64,000 bases of DNA from Sphingomonas sp. ERG5 (GTDB lineage: Bacteria > Pseudomonadota > Alphaproteobacteria > Sphingomonadales > Sphingomonadaceae), in contig NZ_JSXI01000041.1 of assembly GCF_000803065.1 (NCBI RefSeq), forward strand, positions 1 through 64,000, read 5' to 3'. Every line of letters starts with the position of its first letter. The first letter of the stretch is position 1. Shown in pieces: positions 56,133 to 64,000 of this stretch. A program made the position numbers and the translations under genes. The notes beneath the pieces are model-generated. The model saw only the letters and a list, made by a program, of their open reading frames with translations, searched no databases and was not told the origin of the DNA.

Positions 56133-56834
56133 TTATAAATCGAGCGAGGCACCGTGTTGCCGCAGCCATTCTTTCCGCTCTCGGTATTGCGGAAGCACCT
56201 TGTCCACCTCGTTCCAAAATGCGTCCGAATGATCGCGGTGCCGCAAATGGCAGAGTTCATGTACGACAATGTAATCGATCACCGTTTGGGGTGCCATGAG
56301 GGTCTTCCAGTGGAAATTAAGCGCGCCGCCAGCTCCGCATGATGCCCAGTGATACCCAAGTTCCTTGACGGCAACCTGGCTCGGTTCGACACCCACGCAG
56401 GGCGCGTGCTGTCGAACGCGTTCGGTGAAGATCTGCATGCCCTTCGTCGTGTAGAAGTCGCGGAAAGCCTTTCTTGCCGCAGCCGCGCCCTCACGGGCGA
56501 CAAATGCTTCCGACAATTCCCAGCGCCCGTTCTTCAGCCGTAGCGGCACGTCCGAGTCTTCAATGAATTTCAGCCGATAGGAGCGCCCGAGATAAGCGAA
56601 ACCCTGACCTTGAACGAGTGGGCGATGACGGCGGCTTGAGTTGAGGTCTTCCCATTCCGCCAGTGAGCGGTGGACCCACAAAGCGCGACCGGCGACGGCT
56701 TCGCGGACTCTTTCGTCGTCTATGCCGTTAGGCGCACGCACGATCACATCGCCGGAGCGTTCGATCACGATATCCGCGGTCTTCCGATCGCTGCGTACCA
56801 GCGTGAACTCGATATCTTGCGCACACATTTTCAT
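56133..56834 (-). CDS. YgjP-like M48 family metallopeptidase (restriction operon partner)
   Basis: The 233-residue protein has the YgjP/DUF45 fold: RSDRKTADIVIERSGDVIVR, HRPLVQGQGFAYLGRSYRLK, VKELGYHWASCG and the zinc motif IVVHELCHLRHRDHSDAFWN (HExxH plus downstream His). Its start overlaps the hsdR stop by four bases, so it is the last gene of the type I restriction operon. YgjP genes are often linked to hsdR; the partnership is inferred from this coupling. Confidence 0.88.
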   Translation of the reverse strand: MKMCAQDIEFTLVRSDRKTADIVIERSGDVIVRAPNGIDDERVREAVAGRALWVHRSLAEWEDLNSSRRHRPLVQGQGFAYLGRSYRLKFIEDSDVPLRLKNGRWELSEAFVAREGAAAARKAFRDFYTTKGMQIFTERVRQHAPCVGVEPSQVAVKELGYHWASCGAGGALNFHWKTLMAPQTVIDYIVVHELCHLRHRDHSDAFWNEVDKVLPQYRERKEWLRQHGASLDL

Positions 56835-59800
56835 GTCCGCAACAGCTCCGCGTGTCGCTTCTCCGCCAGCTTCGATAGTTCCACCGCAATCCGCTGGTGT
56901 TGGTCCTGAACAGCGCCAATGCCCGATACCATCAATTCCGTGTCGATGTTGGCACGCAGTCGCCGAACCTGATCGGGCTTCCGCCAGAAGTCCACGATCA
57001 CGATGGCTTCGCGGATGACGGAAACCAGTCGTGCCGAGAGCGCGTCGACCATCGCAGAATCTTCCAGCGAAAGCGCCGCTCCGTCACCAATCAAATCAAT
57101 CAGGTTATCCCGGAAAACCATAACCTCAGCGGGTTGCGCCGCGTTGATTTTCGCACGGCCGGAGCGAATTTCGGCCCGCAGTTCCTCGTAGGCTTCGGCC
57201 AGGATTTTCCAGTCTTCGCCATGCTTGGCGATCAGGGAGTCGAGCTTCTCGCTCATTCGCTTGAAGAACGCAGGATCCTCGTCAAAATGAATGGTGCAGT
57301 GCTTACGGATGGCGTGTTCCATCTCGCTAGCCTTGGCACGCGTGCTGCCCTGAGCGTGCCCCGTCACCCGCTCGACGAAGTCGGGGTCGAGCAGCTCCAC
57401 CGGCGGAATCTGCGGATCGATCCCTAGCTCGACGAGATGTTGATTGATCAGCGCCGCAACCTTCTGACCTACACCGGCAAAGTCGATGGAATCATCCTTG
57501 AACCGCTCCTTGGTCATTCGCATCAGATAGCCGAGCCGCCGCGCCGGGCCGCGATAACGCTGGGCGGCGGCGCCCGGCAGGACCAAGTCGAGGCTCATCA
57601 GGAATTTCTTGAGATAGATCTCGAAATCCGCCCGCGCCTTGATGGACTCCAGCGCGTCGACGGCCTTGTGCACGACGCGAACGTCATCATCGGGACCGCC
57701 CAACGTGCCGGTTACGAATGCCTCTATGTCATGCACACCCAGCCCCTGAAAATGCTGGAGCAGGCGGCGATAGCGTTCCTCCAGGATCGGCAGCTCGGAC
57801 GTCAGATTCTTGAAGCCGGCGTTCAGATCCTCGGCATCCTCGTCGGCGTAAATCTTCAGCGCGTCGGTCAAATGGTTGGCGAGCCCGATATAGTCGACGA
57901 TGAAGCCGCGCTGCTTGCCCTGCGTCACCCGATTAACGCGGGCGATGGCCTGGAGGAGGTTATGCTCCTTCAGCCGTTTGTCGATGTACATCACCTGCTC
58001 GACCGGTGCGTCGAAGCCGGTCAGGAGCATGTCGCAAACGACGAGGAAGGCGACGCCGGTGTTCGCCTTGTCATAGGCGTCCAGATTGAACGGCTGGCAG
58101 AAGCTCTCGACCGCGTTCAGTTCCTTGGCTTCCCGCCGCGCCGCGGTGATCTCAGCGGCTTCGTTAGTGGCATCGGACGAGACGACCACCGCTACCTTTA
58201 GAAAGGCGATTCGGCGTATCAGATCGGCGTCCGGCGCGGCCTTTGCCCGCTCGCTCGCCAATCGTTTCTGCAAGGCCTCGCGCAACGCCCGCTGATACCG
58301 GACGGCAGCAAGCTTGGAGTGGCACACCACCTGCGCCTTGAAGCCATTGGGCAGGATATTGTCGATATAGTGCCCGACCAGATCGCGGGCGATGGCGCCG
58401 ATGCGGCTTTCGGCCTCCAGAATGTCGCCGGTCGCGCCATATTTCTTCTTGATCGCGAGCAGATCTTCCGGTGACCGCTCCTCGAACAGGTCCTCGAATG
58501 CCTGATCGAATTCCGCCTTGTCGCGAAGCGCTGTGTTGGCGGTGCGGCCTTCGTAGAGAATCTGCAGGGTGGCCCCGTCCGCCACCGCGTCCATCAGCTT
58601 GTAGGTGTCGATATACTCGCCGAAGCGCTTGACGGTCCTGCGGCCGCCGTGGCGCTCGGTCTTAAGCGGCGTGCCGGTGAAGGCGACCCGTGCGGCATTG
58701 GGGAAGGCTTCGAACAGATTATCGCCCATGTCGCTGCCCTGGGTGCGATGGGCTTCGTCCACCATGATCAGAATGCGCGGAGATGCGTTGACCACGCCAA
58801 AGCTTTCCGCGCTGGGCGGCGGGGCGTAGCGACCCAGCTTTTCGCGGAAGCTCTCGGGCAGATCGTCCTTCGCCTCGACGAATTTGTGGACCATCACCAT
58901 GTTCACATCGGACGCGGGTGAAGCAAGCACGTCGCGCACGGCGGCGCGGCTTTCCACAAGATTGATCTTGCCGCCGATCAGCCGTGCGGTGGCGGATAGC
59001 TGGCCCTCCAAGTCCGCCCGGTCCACCACCATCACGATCTTGATGTCGTTGAGGTCGCGCGACGCGCGCAGCATCCGCCCGACGAAGACCATGGTCAGCG
59101 ATTTGCCCGAGCCCTGAGTGTGCCAGATCACCCCGCTGCGCTCCGACGGCGTTTCGCCGGTGCGTAGGCGCTCGACGATGCGGCGCGCGGCGCGATGTTG
59201 CTGGTACCGGGCGAGCACCTTCACGCGCTTACCGCTCTCGGTATCCTTGAACACCGAGCAGGTACGCAGCATGTCAAGCAGGCAATGCGGGTTGAGCAGG
59301 CCCTGGACCAGCTCTTCCTGCGCGCGGATGGCGCCAAGCGGCGGCGCGATCGTGGCGTACCGGTCCGGCCAGATGTTGCGCCAACTGTAGAAATGCTCGG
59401 GCGCGCTGGTGATGGTGCCGAACTCGGCCGCTTCGCCGCAGGTCCGGATGACGGCGAGGTTGGGATAGAACAGCCTGGGCTCGCCCTCGCGCAGGCCGGC
59501 GAGCGCGGTTTCGGGGCGGGCGTCGCGATAGCGTTGCAGCTGGACATAGGCCTCGTGCATCGGATTGGCGGTGTTGGCGTCGCCGATCTTGGCCTCGATC
59601 ACCACCAGCGGCAGGCCGTTCACGAACAGCACCACATCGGGGATGATGAAGCCCCTGACGCAGCCCGGCGTATCGATGCGGAACTGGTTGATCGCGTGAA
59701 ACGCGTTGCGTTCCGGGTTGGCGAAATCGATCAGGCGGACGGTGGGATCCTTCTCCCCCGTCGCTTCGTTGCGATCGACCTGCGCCTTCGTCAGCAACGC

Positions 59801-60088
59801 CTGCACCGCCTCGTTGGCCTCCAGCAGGCCCTTGCCCGGCTGGCGGAAAATCTCGTCGATCAGCCCGGCAAGCTGCCGCTCGGTCAGCCATTCGCGGCCA
59901 TCGGGCAAGGCATTGATCGCGCGGACGCTTTCGCGGAATATCCGCGGCAAGATCAGGTCGCGGAAGCTGGTGCGCAGCGACCCGGCCGGGTCCTGCGGGA
60001 TCATCTGGTTGCCATGATCGATCACCGTCCAGCCCAGCCCGGCAAGCTGGGTCAGCAGCGGTTTCTCGACATGGACATATTCGCTCAT
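56831..60088 (-). CDS. hsdR: type I restriction enzyme R subunit
   Basis: The 1085-residue protein has an N-terminal nuclease (PDVVLFVNGLPLVVIEAKIG, the D...ExK centre), then the SF2 translocase: Walker A WHTQGSGKSLTMVFVGRML, DEAH-box ILIMVDEAHRTQGSDMG, VAFTGTPLKTERHGG, and helicase C motifs (VQAIARVNRVTQGKQRGFIV). HsdR cleaves DNA after ATP-driven translocation from unmodified sites. Its start overlaps the hsdS stop by four bases. The length is normal. Confidence 0.95.
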   Translation of the reverse strand: MSEYVHVEKPLLTQLAGLGWTVIDHGNQMIPQDPAGSLRTSFRDLILPRIFRESVRAINALPDGREWLTERQLAGLIDEIFRQPGKGLLEANEAVQALLTKAQVDRNEATGEKDPTVRLIDFANPERNAFHAINQFRIDTPGCVRGFIIPDVVLFVNGLPLVVIEAKIGDANTANPMHEAYVQLQRYRDARPETALAGLREGEPRLFYPNLAVIRTCGEAAEFGTITSAPEHFYSWRNIWPDRYATIAPPLGAIRAQEELVQGLLNPHCLLDMLRTCSVFKDTESGKRVKVLARYQQHRAARRIVERLRTGETPSERSGVIWHTQGSGKSLTMVFVGRMLRASRDLNDIKIVMVVDRADLEGQLSATARLIGGKINLVESRAAVRDVLASPASDVNMVMVHKFVEAKDDLPESFREKLGRYAPPPSAESFGVVNASPRILIMVDEAHRTQGSDMGDNLFEAFPNAARVAFTGTPLKTERHGGRRTVKRFGEYIDTYKLMDAVADGATLQILYEGRTANTALRDKAEFDQAFEDLFEERSPEDLLAIKKKYGATGDILEAESRIGAIARDLVGHYIDNILPNGFKAQVVCHSKLAAVRYQRALREALQKRLASERAKAAPDADLIRRIAFLKVAVVVSSDATNEAAEITAARREAKELNAVESFCQPFNLDAYDKANTGVAFLVVCDMLLTGFDAPVEQVMYIDKRLKEHNLLQAIARVNRVTQGKQRGFIVDYIGLANHLTDALKIYADEDAEDLNAGFKNLTSELPILEERYRRLLQHFQGLGVHDIEAFVTGTLGGPDDDVRVVHKAVDALESIKARADFEIYLKKFLMSLDLVLPGAAAQRYRGPARRLGYLMRMTKERFKDDSIDFAGVGQKVAALINQHLVELGIDPQIPPVELLDPDFVERVTGHAQGSTRAKASEMEHAIRKHCTIHFDEDPAFFKRMSEKLDSLIAKHGEDWKILAEAYEELRAEIRSGRAKINAAQPAEVMVFRDNLIDLIGDGAALSLEDSAMVDALSARLVSVIREAIVIVDFWRKPDQVRRLRANIDTELMVSGIGAVQDQHQRIAVELSKLAEKRHAELLRT

Positions 60089-61407
60089 GCGGCGGCGCTT
60101 TCGAGGAGGGGGGCGACGGAGACCTTGCCGGTGAGCAGGTCTTGCATGAGGCCGGATTTCTGGAGCGTCAGCTTCGCATATTCTTCGCGCATCCGCCCTA
60201 GGTGCGACGTTGTTTCCTCATAAATTGCGGTCATTCTGCTTTGCTCTGGCAGAGTCGGCATGGGCAGGCGCAATCGCTTGAGGGTCGACGATTGGATTGC
60301 GTCCATAATTCCGCCTTGGGACTTTTTCCGAAACCATGAATCGACCCAGGTCGCATGGCCCAACTGCCAGCAAACCAACTTTGGCAGAGCTTTCGATTGA
60401 TCCAATGAGATCGTCCATAGATGTTTGGACGAGAGCATTTCGCCGAAACCATCCGGAATTACGCAGCAGCGTCCAACTGTGCCCATAATCGTTATGACCA
60501 CATCATCCGGAAGGACTCGATACCGAGATAATTCGCTGAATTTGCGGCGAGTCACAAAGCGAGTAAAATCGGCTTTGAAGTGTTCGACATGGATGTTGTC
60601 GATCCCAAGGAGCGGCACGCCTGAATCTACCAACTCGTGCTTCAGCAGGGCGCTACCGAATGGCCCGCTCCGCATAGGCGTAGGCACTGGAGCAAGCAGA
60701 TCTTCCAGTTCGGGAGCCTCCCACCCCAGGGGCAGCCAGCCCAGTTCGGTCTGGTGGTAAAGGTGCGGGGCTTCCTCGCGGGGCGGGCGAAGCCGTCCGT
60801 GTTCGTCCACACCGCGTGTGAACAGGTCTTGCATCAACCCGGCGCGCACTCGCTCCTGCTTGGTGATCAGCTTCTCCGTCACCTCGATCTGGGTGTCGAT
60901 CGTGCGCAGGATGCGGGCAATGATGCGTTGTTGCTCAAGTGGCGCAAGCTTGATCGGCGTCGCCTCGATGGTCCCAGTCGACAGTGCATAGCGCGTCGAG
61001 CCGGCCGCCTGCTTCAGGTAGAAACGACGTACGGCATCGGTTTCAATCTGCTTCAGCAAGAATAGCGGATCGACCTTGGACTTTTCGGGCCGCAGCATTG
61101 CCAAATGATAGCCGCAGACGAGGCCTCCCGCCGTACGGTCGACAACGGCAGGAATTCCAATGTCATCTGGGCTTTCCGAATCCTTCGTGATGACGACATC
61201 ACCTATCTGCAACGAGAAGTTGGCAATCTCTCTCGCTGATGCAGTAGCTTCCATATACTCGACTTCGTCGTCGAGATACGTCCCGGAATAGACATCCATA
61301 TAATTGCAGAGCCGCACGGGGTATTCCGAGGCCAGCGACTTCTTGTCGACGTTGCTAACTCGGATCGTCGCCAGTTCTCCGAGTGGCTTCTCGCCCCACT
61401 CAGACAT
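60085..61407 (-). CDS. hsdS: type I restriction enzyme S (specificity) subunit
   Basis: The 440-residue protein holds two target recognition domains. Each ends in a helical repeat: the first with [20 protein letters not shown] (around residue 200), the second with [20 protein letters not shown] (around 425). Between them is HHL-like [16 protein letters not shown], the start of the second domain. HsdS sets the DNA sequence recognised by the complex. It overlaps hsdM by eight bases and hsdR by four. Confidence 0.93.
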   Translation of the reverse strand: MSEWGEKPLGELATIRVSNVDKKSLASEYPVRLCNYMDVYSGTYLDDEVEYMEATASAREIANFSLQIGDVVITKDSESPDDIGIPAVVDRTAGGLVCGYHLAMLRPEKSKVDPLFLLKQIETDAVRRFYLKQAAGSTRYALSTGTIEATPIKLAPLEQQRIIARILRTIDTQIEVTEKLITKQERVRAGLMQDLFTRGVDEHGRLRPPREEAPHLYHQTELGWLPLGWEAPELEDLLAPVPTPMRSGPFGSALLKHELVDSGVPLLGIDNIHVEHFKADFTRFVTRRKFSELSRYRVLPDDVVITIMGTVGRCCVIPDGFGEMLSSKHLWTISLDQSKALPKLVCWQLGHATWVDSWFRKKSQGGIMDAIQSSTLKRLRLPMPTLPEQSRMTAIYEETTSHLGRMREEYAKLTLQKSGLMQDLLTGKVSVAPLLESAAA

Positions 61408-64000
61408 AACCCAAAGCCCTCAGATACGCATCCAGCTCCGCCCCCGCGTCGCGCCGCTTCTGCTCGATATCACGCACCGTGACTGCATATTTGTCGTGCA
61501 GATTCTCAATCGCTGCCGTCACTGCCCGCCGGTCGGCATCCAGATAGGCGCGGTAGGTGGCGAAAAGCGCATTGCGGAAGCGCACCAGAATCTGCGCGCG
61601 CGCGGCATCCGGCGTGATCTTGGCGCGGGCGGCGGCGACCAGCTCCTCGCGCCGCTTTTCCGCCACGCGCAGGTCAGACTTCAGCGCCTTGGCCTCGTCC
61701 TCCAGATTCTTGTGCCGGGCGAGGCGGGTTTCGGCATCGGCCAGTGTCTCGACAATCGCTTGGCCTTGCTGCGCCAGCGCGCGGACCGGCTCGGCAAAGT
61801 GCGATGTGCTGCCCGCCTTGTTCGCCGCCGCCGCCAGCGCGTGAACGGCAACGAAATCGGGATCGCCCAGCTTGCCCAGCTTCGCGGCGCCCTTCGGCAG
61901 CCGCAGTTCGGTTACCAGATCGGGCGCGGCCCCCTGTGCAGCCTTAACCAGCGACTTGAGCTCCGCGCCCTGCGCCTTGAGCAGGTCCTTCAGCGCCTTG
62001 ACCTGCAAGGATGCCAGCACGCCGCTATCGTCGTCATCCTCATAACCTTCCTCGTCCGCCGCCGCGAACAGCGCCTGCACCTCGTCGATCCGCGCGCGCT
62101 TGGTCGCCAGCTCCCCGATCAACTCGGGAAATTCGCTTTGCAGTATCTCGTCGTCGGGGATCAGCTCGGCGCCCCAGCCGCTCGCGGCGATCGATTTGAG
62201 ATCGGTCTTCAGGCTGTCGACATAACGCGCCATGCCGCCGCGGATCTGAAAAGGGTTGAGCAGCGTCTGATCGGCAAAGGCCTGCGAGATATCGGCCATC
62301 AACCCGCGCCGAAGCGCATAGACATTGTCCGCCTGCCCATTGCCCCCCGCAATCATCTGCATCTGCGGCTCGACCGTGCGCCACCAGTCCGCCAGGCGAT
62401 TCATGAATGCCTGGTGTGCGGCGAGCACTCCCGGGTGAGAGTTGACCAGCTCGGTGATGTCGCGGCGCTTCGTGATTGCCTCGGCAAAGTCGCAATAGGC
62501 CGCATCGCCCGCGCGAGACGCAAAGCAGGCCTCGCGCAAGCCCGGGTAGTTGGCCCAGTGGCGTTCCAGCGCGTCCACCTCCGCTACCGGCACCCCGCCA
62601 TGGATGTGCGCACGCACGTCCTGCGGCTCGGGCGGCGGGGCGTTATCGACGTAGCGGCGGATGTTGCAATTATACTGCTCGGCCTCGATCTCCGCGCGGG
62701 GCACGACGCGGGCATATCCGGGCACATCCTCGCGCTTGCGATAGACCTCGACGATCTTTGCCATGTCTTCTGGCCGCAGGAAGTTCTGCGCCTTGCCTTC
62801 GCGATATTCGCGGTCGGCGTTGATGAACAAAACGTCGTCGCGCTCGGCGGCACGCTGCTTGTTCATCACCAAGATACAGGCGGGAATGCCGGTGCCGTAG
62901 AAGAGGCTGGACGGCAGGCCGATGACGGCATCGAGCCAGCCCTGCTTGATGAAATGCTCGCGAGCCTCCTTTTCTTCGCCGCCGCGAAACAGCACGCCGT
63001 GCGGCATGACCGTGGCCATGCGCCCGTCCGATTTGAGCACCGCCAGCATGTGCTGGACGAACATGAGATCCGCCTTCTTGCCTTTGTCGGGCATCCATTT
63101 GGCGAAGCGGCTTTTGAATTCCATGTCCTTGACACTGTAGTTCTGGCTGAACGGCGGGTTGGCCAACACCCTGTCGAACCGGGTCAGCTCGTCGCCGGTA
63201 CGATGCTGCGGTTTGGCGAGCGTGTCTTCCTGGCGGATGTCGGCCGATTGGATATCGTGCAGGATCATGTTCATCTTGCAGATCGACCAGGTCGTCCCCT
63301 GCGATTCCTGCCCGGCGAGCGTGAGGTCGAACGGATTGCCGCCATTGTCGCGGACATAATCGCGCGACTGGATCAGCATGCCGCCCGATCCGACAGTGGG
63401 ATCGTAGACTGACATGTGCGGCTGGGGATCGACGATCTCCACCATGGTGCGAACAACGTCGGACGGGGTGTAGAACTCGCCGGCCTTCTTGCCCGCGGAG
63501 TCCGCAAAATATTTGATGAGATATTCGTATGCCGCGCCAAGCAGGTCCGGAAATTCAAAGTTCTCGTCGCGCAGCGGGATCTTCTCGAACACTTGCATGA
63601 AGTCGACAAGGGTATCGTCGCTTAGGGTGCGCTGACCGATCTTGCGGTTGAAGTTAATGTGCTCAAGGACGTCTTCGAGCTGATCCTTGTTGTGGCGCTC
63701 AAGCTCGCCCATTGCGGTATTTAGTCCGTTGCCGACATCGTCCTTCAGATGCCGAACGGTCTCCCATCGGGCCTCAGGCGGCACGTAGAACGTGTACTGA
63801 TCGCGGCTTTCGAGGAGCGCTTCAAGCCTGGGACCATGCAACCCGCGTGCCTTGAGCTGAGCGGTGAGCCGCTCGCGCTGCTGATCAAAGAGATCGCTGC
63901 ACCGTTTCAGGAACAGGACGCCGAAGATGTATTCCTTGTACTCCGAGGCATCCATGTTGCCGCGCAGTTCGTCACAGGCTTTGAAAAGCAGGCTGGTGAG
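61400..64000 (-). CDS. hsdM: type I restriction enzyme M subunit, 5' end beyond the window
   Basis: The frame stays open to the window edge: codons upstream of the internal ATG at 63955 read [15 protein letters not shown], normal for the start of HsdM, so the true start is outside. At least 866 residues are present. The methyltransferase core has the SAM motif [13 protein letters not shown] and the N6-adenine motif LANPPFSQN. From about residue 450 a long, mainly helical extension (for instance [20 protein letters not shown] and [14 protein letters not shown], coiled coil) follows, longer than in classical HsdM (about 530 residues). Confidence 0.93.
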   Translation of the reverse strand, partial: LTSLLFKACDELRGNMDASEYKEYIFGVLFLKRCSDLFDQQRERLTAQLKARGLHGPRLEALLESRDQYTFYVPPEARWETVRHLKDDVGNGLNTAMGELERHNKDQLEDVLEHINFNRKIGQRTLSDDTLVDFMQVFEKIPLRDENFEFPDLLGAAYEYLIKYFADSAGKKAGEFYTPSDVVRTMVEIVDPQPHMSVYDPTVGSGGMLIQSRDYVRDNGGNPFDLTLAGQESQGTTWSICKMNMILHDIQSADIRQEDTLAKPQHRTGDELTRFDRVLANPPFSQNYSVKDMEFKSRFAKWMPDKGKKADLMFVQHMLAVLKSDGRMATVMPHGVLFRGGEEKEAREHFIKQGWLDAVIGLPSSLFYGTGIPACILVMNKQRAAERDDVLFINADREYREGKAQNFLRPEDMAKIVEVYRKREDVPGYARVVPRAEIEAEQYNCNIRRYVDNAPPPEPQDVRAHIHGGVPVAEVDALERHWANYPGLREACFASRAGDAAYCDFAEAITKRRDITELVNSHPGVLAAHQAFMNRLADWWRTVEPQMQMIAGGNGQADNVYALRRGLMADISQAFADQTLLNPFQIRGGMARYVDSLKTDLKSIAASGWGAELIPDDEILQSEFPELIGELATKRARIDEVQALFAAADEEGYEDDDDSGVLASLQVKALKDLLKAQGAELKSLVKAAQGAAPDLVTELRLPKGAAKLGKLGDPDFVAVHALAAAANKAGSTSHFAEPVRALAQQGQAIVETLADAETRLARHKNLEDEAKALKSDLRVAEKRREELVAAARAKITPDAARAQILVRFRNALFATYRAYLDADRRAVTAAIENLHDKYAVTVRDIEQKRRDAGAELDAYLRALGYV

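Noticed and set aside
61304..63412. Rightward open frame of about 700 codons opposite hsdM
   Set aside because: Antisense to clear methylase motifs and rich in Arg/His; no recognised domain.

Overview
The window is high-GC (roughly two thirds G+C) DNA with tightly packed, often ATGA- or GTGA-overlapping genes. The gene content, the short dispersed hairpin repeats built on CCCCGCGAAAGCGGGG, and the protein flavour (lipoyl-fused E1 beta of pyruvate dehydrogenase, TrmFO, FdxA beside KorAB, a SleB-like cell wall hydrolase) suggest a chromosomal segment of a sphingomonad (alphaproteobacteria, Sphingomonas-like). That assignment is by recognition, not by a search.

Layout. 1-0.9 kb: a decayed patch with two copies of a 38-nt palindromic element, a small membrane-protein gene that appears frameshifted, and a small hypothetical gene. 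0.9-13.3 kb: RppH, an HSL-type esterase, a histone-deacetylase-like amidohydrolase, the 2-oxoacid:ferredoxin oxidoreductase KorAB with its ferredoxin FdxA, a photolyase, a cyclopropane-fatty-acid synthase homologue, a class C serine hydrolase, a GST and an exported M19 peptidase lacking the usual first metal ligands. 13.3-14.2 kb: mostly non-coding, with a truncated remnant of a GHKL ATPase. 14.2-28.2 kb: housekeeping (SDR, PurF, HisI, a LiuR-like MerR regulator next to an acyl-CoA dehydrogenase, cell wall hydrolase, TetR/methyltransferase pair, CysK-MFS, PdhA-PdhB). 28.4-31.8 kb: a three-gene TadE/TadE/TadG pilus cluster. 31.9-36.2 kb: squalene/phytoene synthase homologue, EF-hand protein, TrmFO, a two-part membrane protein and a gamma-glutamylcyclotransferase-fold protein.

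36.2-38.25 kb holds an unfamiliar unit: a GbsR/MarR-type regulator with a perfect inverted repeat just upstream, a small membrane protein preceded by a near-copy of that repeat, and two tandem paralogous membrane proteins sharing a Cys/Trp-rich tail. 38.47-39.7 kb: asd (aspartate-semialdehyde dehydrogenase) preceded by a short reading frame rich in Met, Thr, Ile and Lys codons and by mutually exclusive hairpins, which looks like transcription attenuation. 40.3-43.5 kb: a translationally coupled YhhN-DUF488-AAA ATPase group and a lipoprotein hydrolase. 44-54.3 kb: DUF952, GyrA, a Thr/Ala-rich exported protein, SDR, YaaA, a TPR-like exported protein, an Lrp regulator, a histidine kinase with a degenerate ATP-binding domain, and a polysaccharide deacetylase.

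54.37-64 kb: tRNA-Ile2(CAU) and tRNA-Pro(UGG), followed at once by a P4-type tyrosine integrase and, on the other strand, a complete type I restriction-modification operon hsdM-hsdS-hsdR that overlaps a YgjP-like metalloprotease gene. This is the left end of a defence island inserted at tRNA-Pro; it runs off the right edge of the window inside hsdM. No CRISPR array, rRNA or complete insertion sequence was seen.
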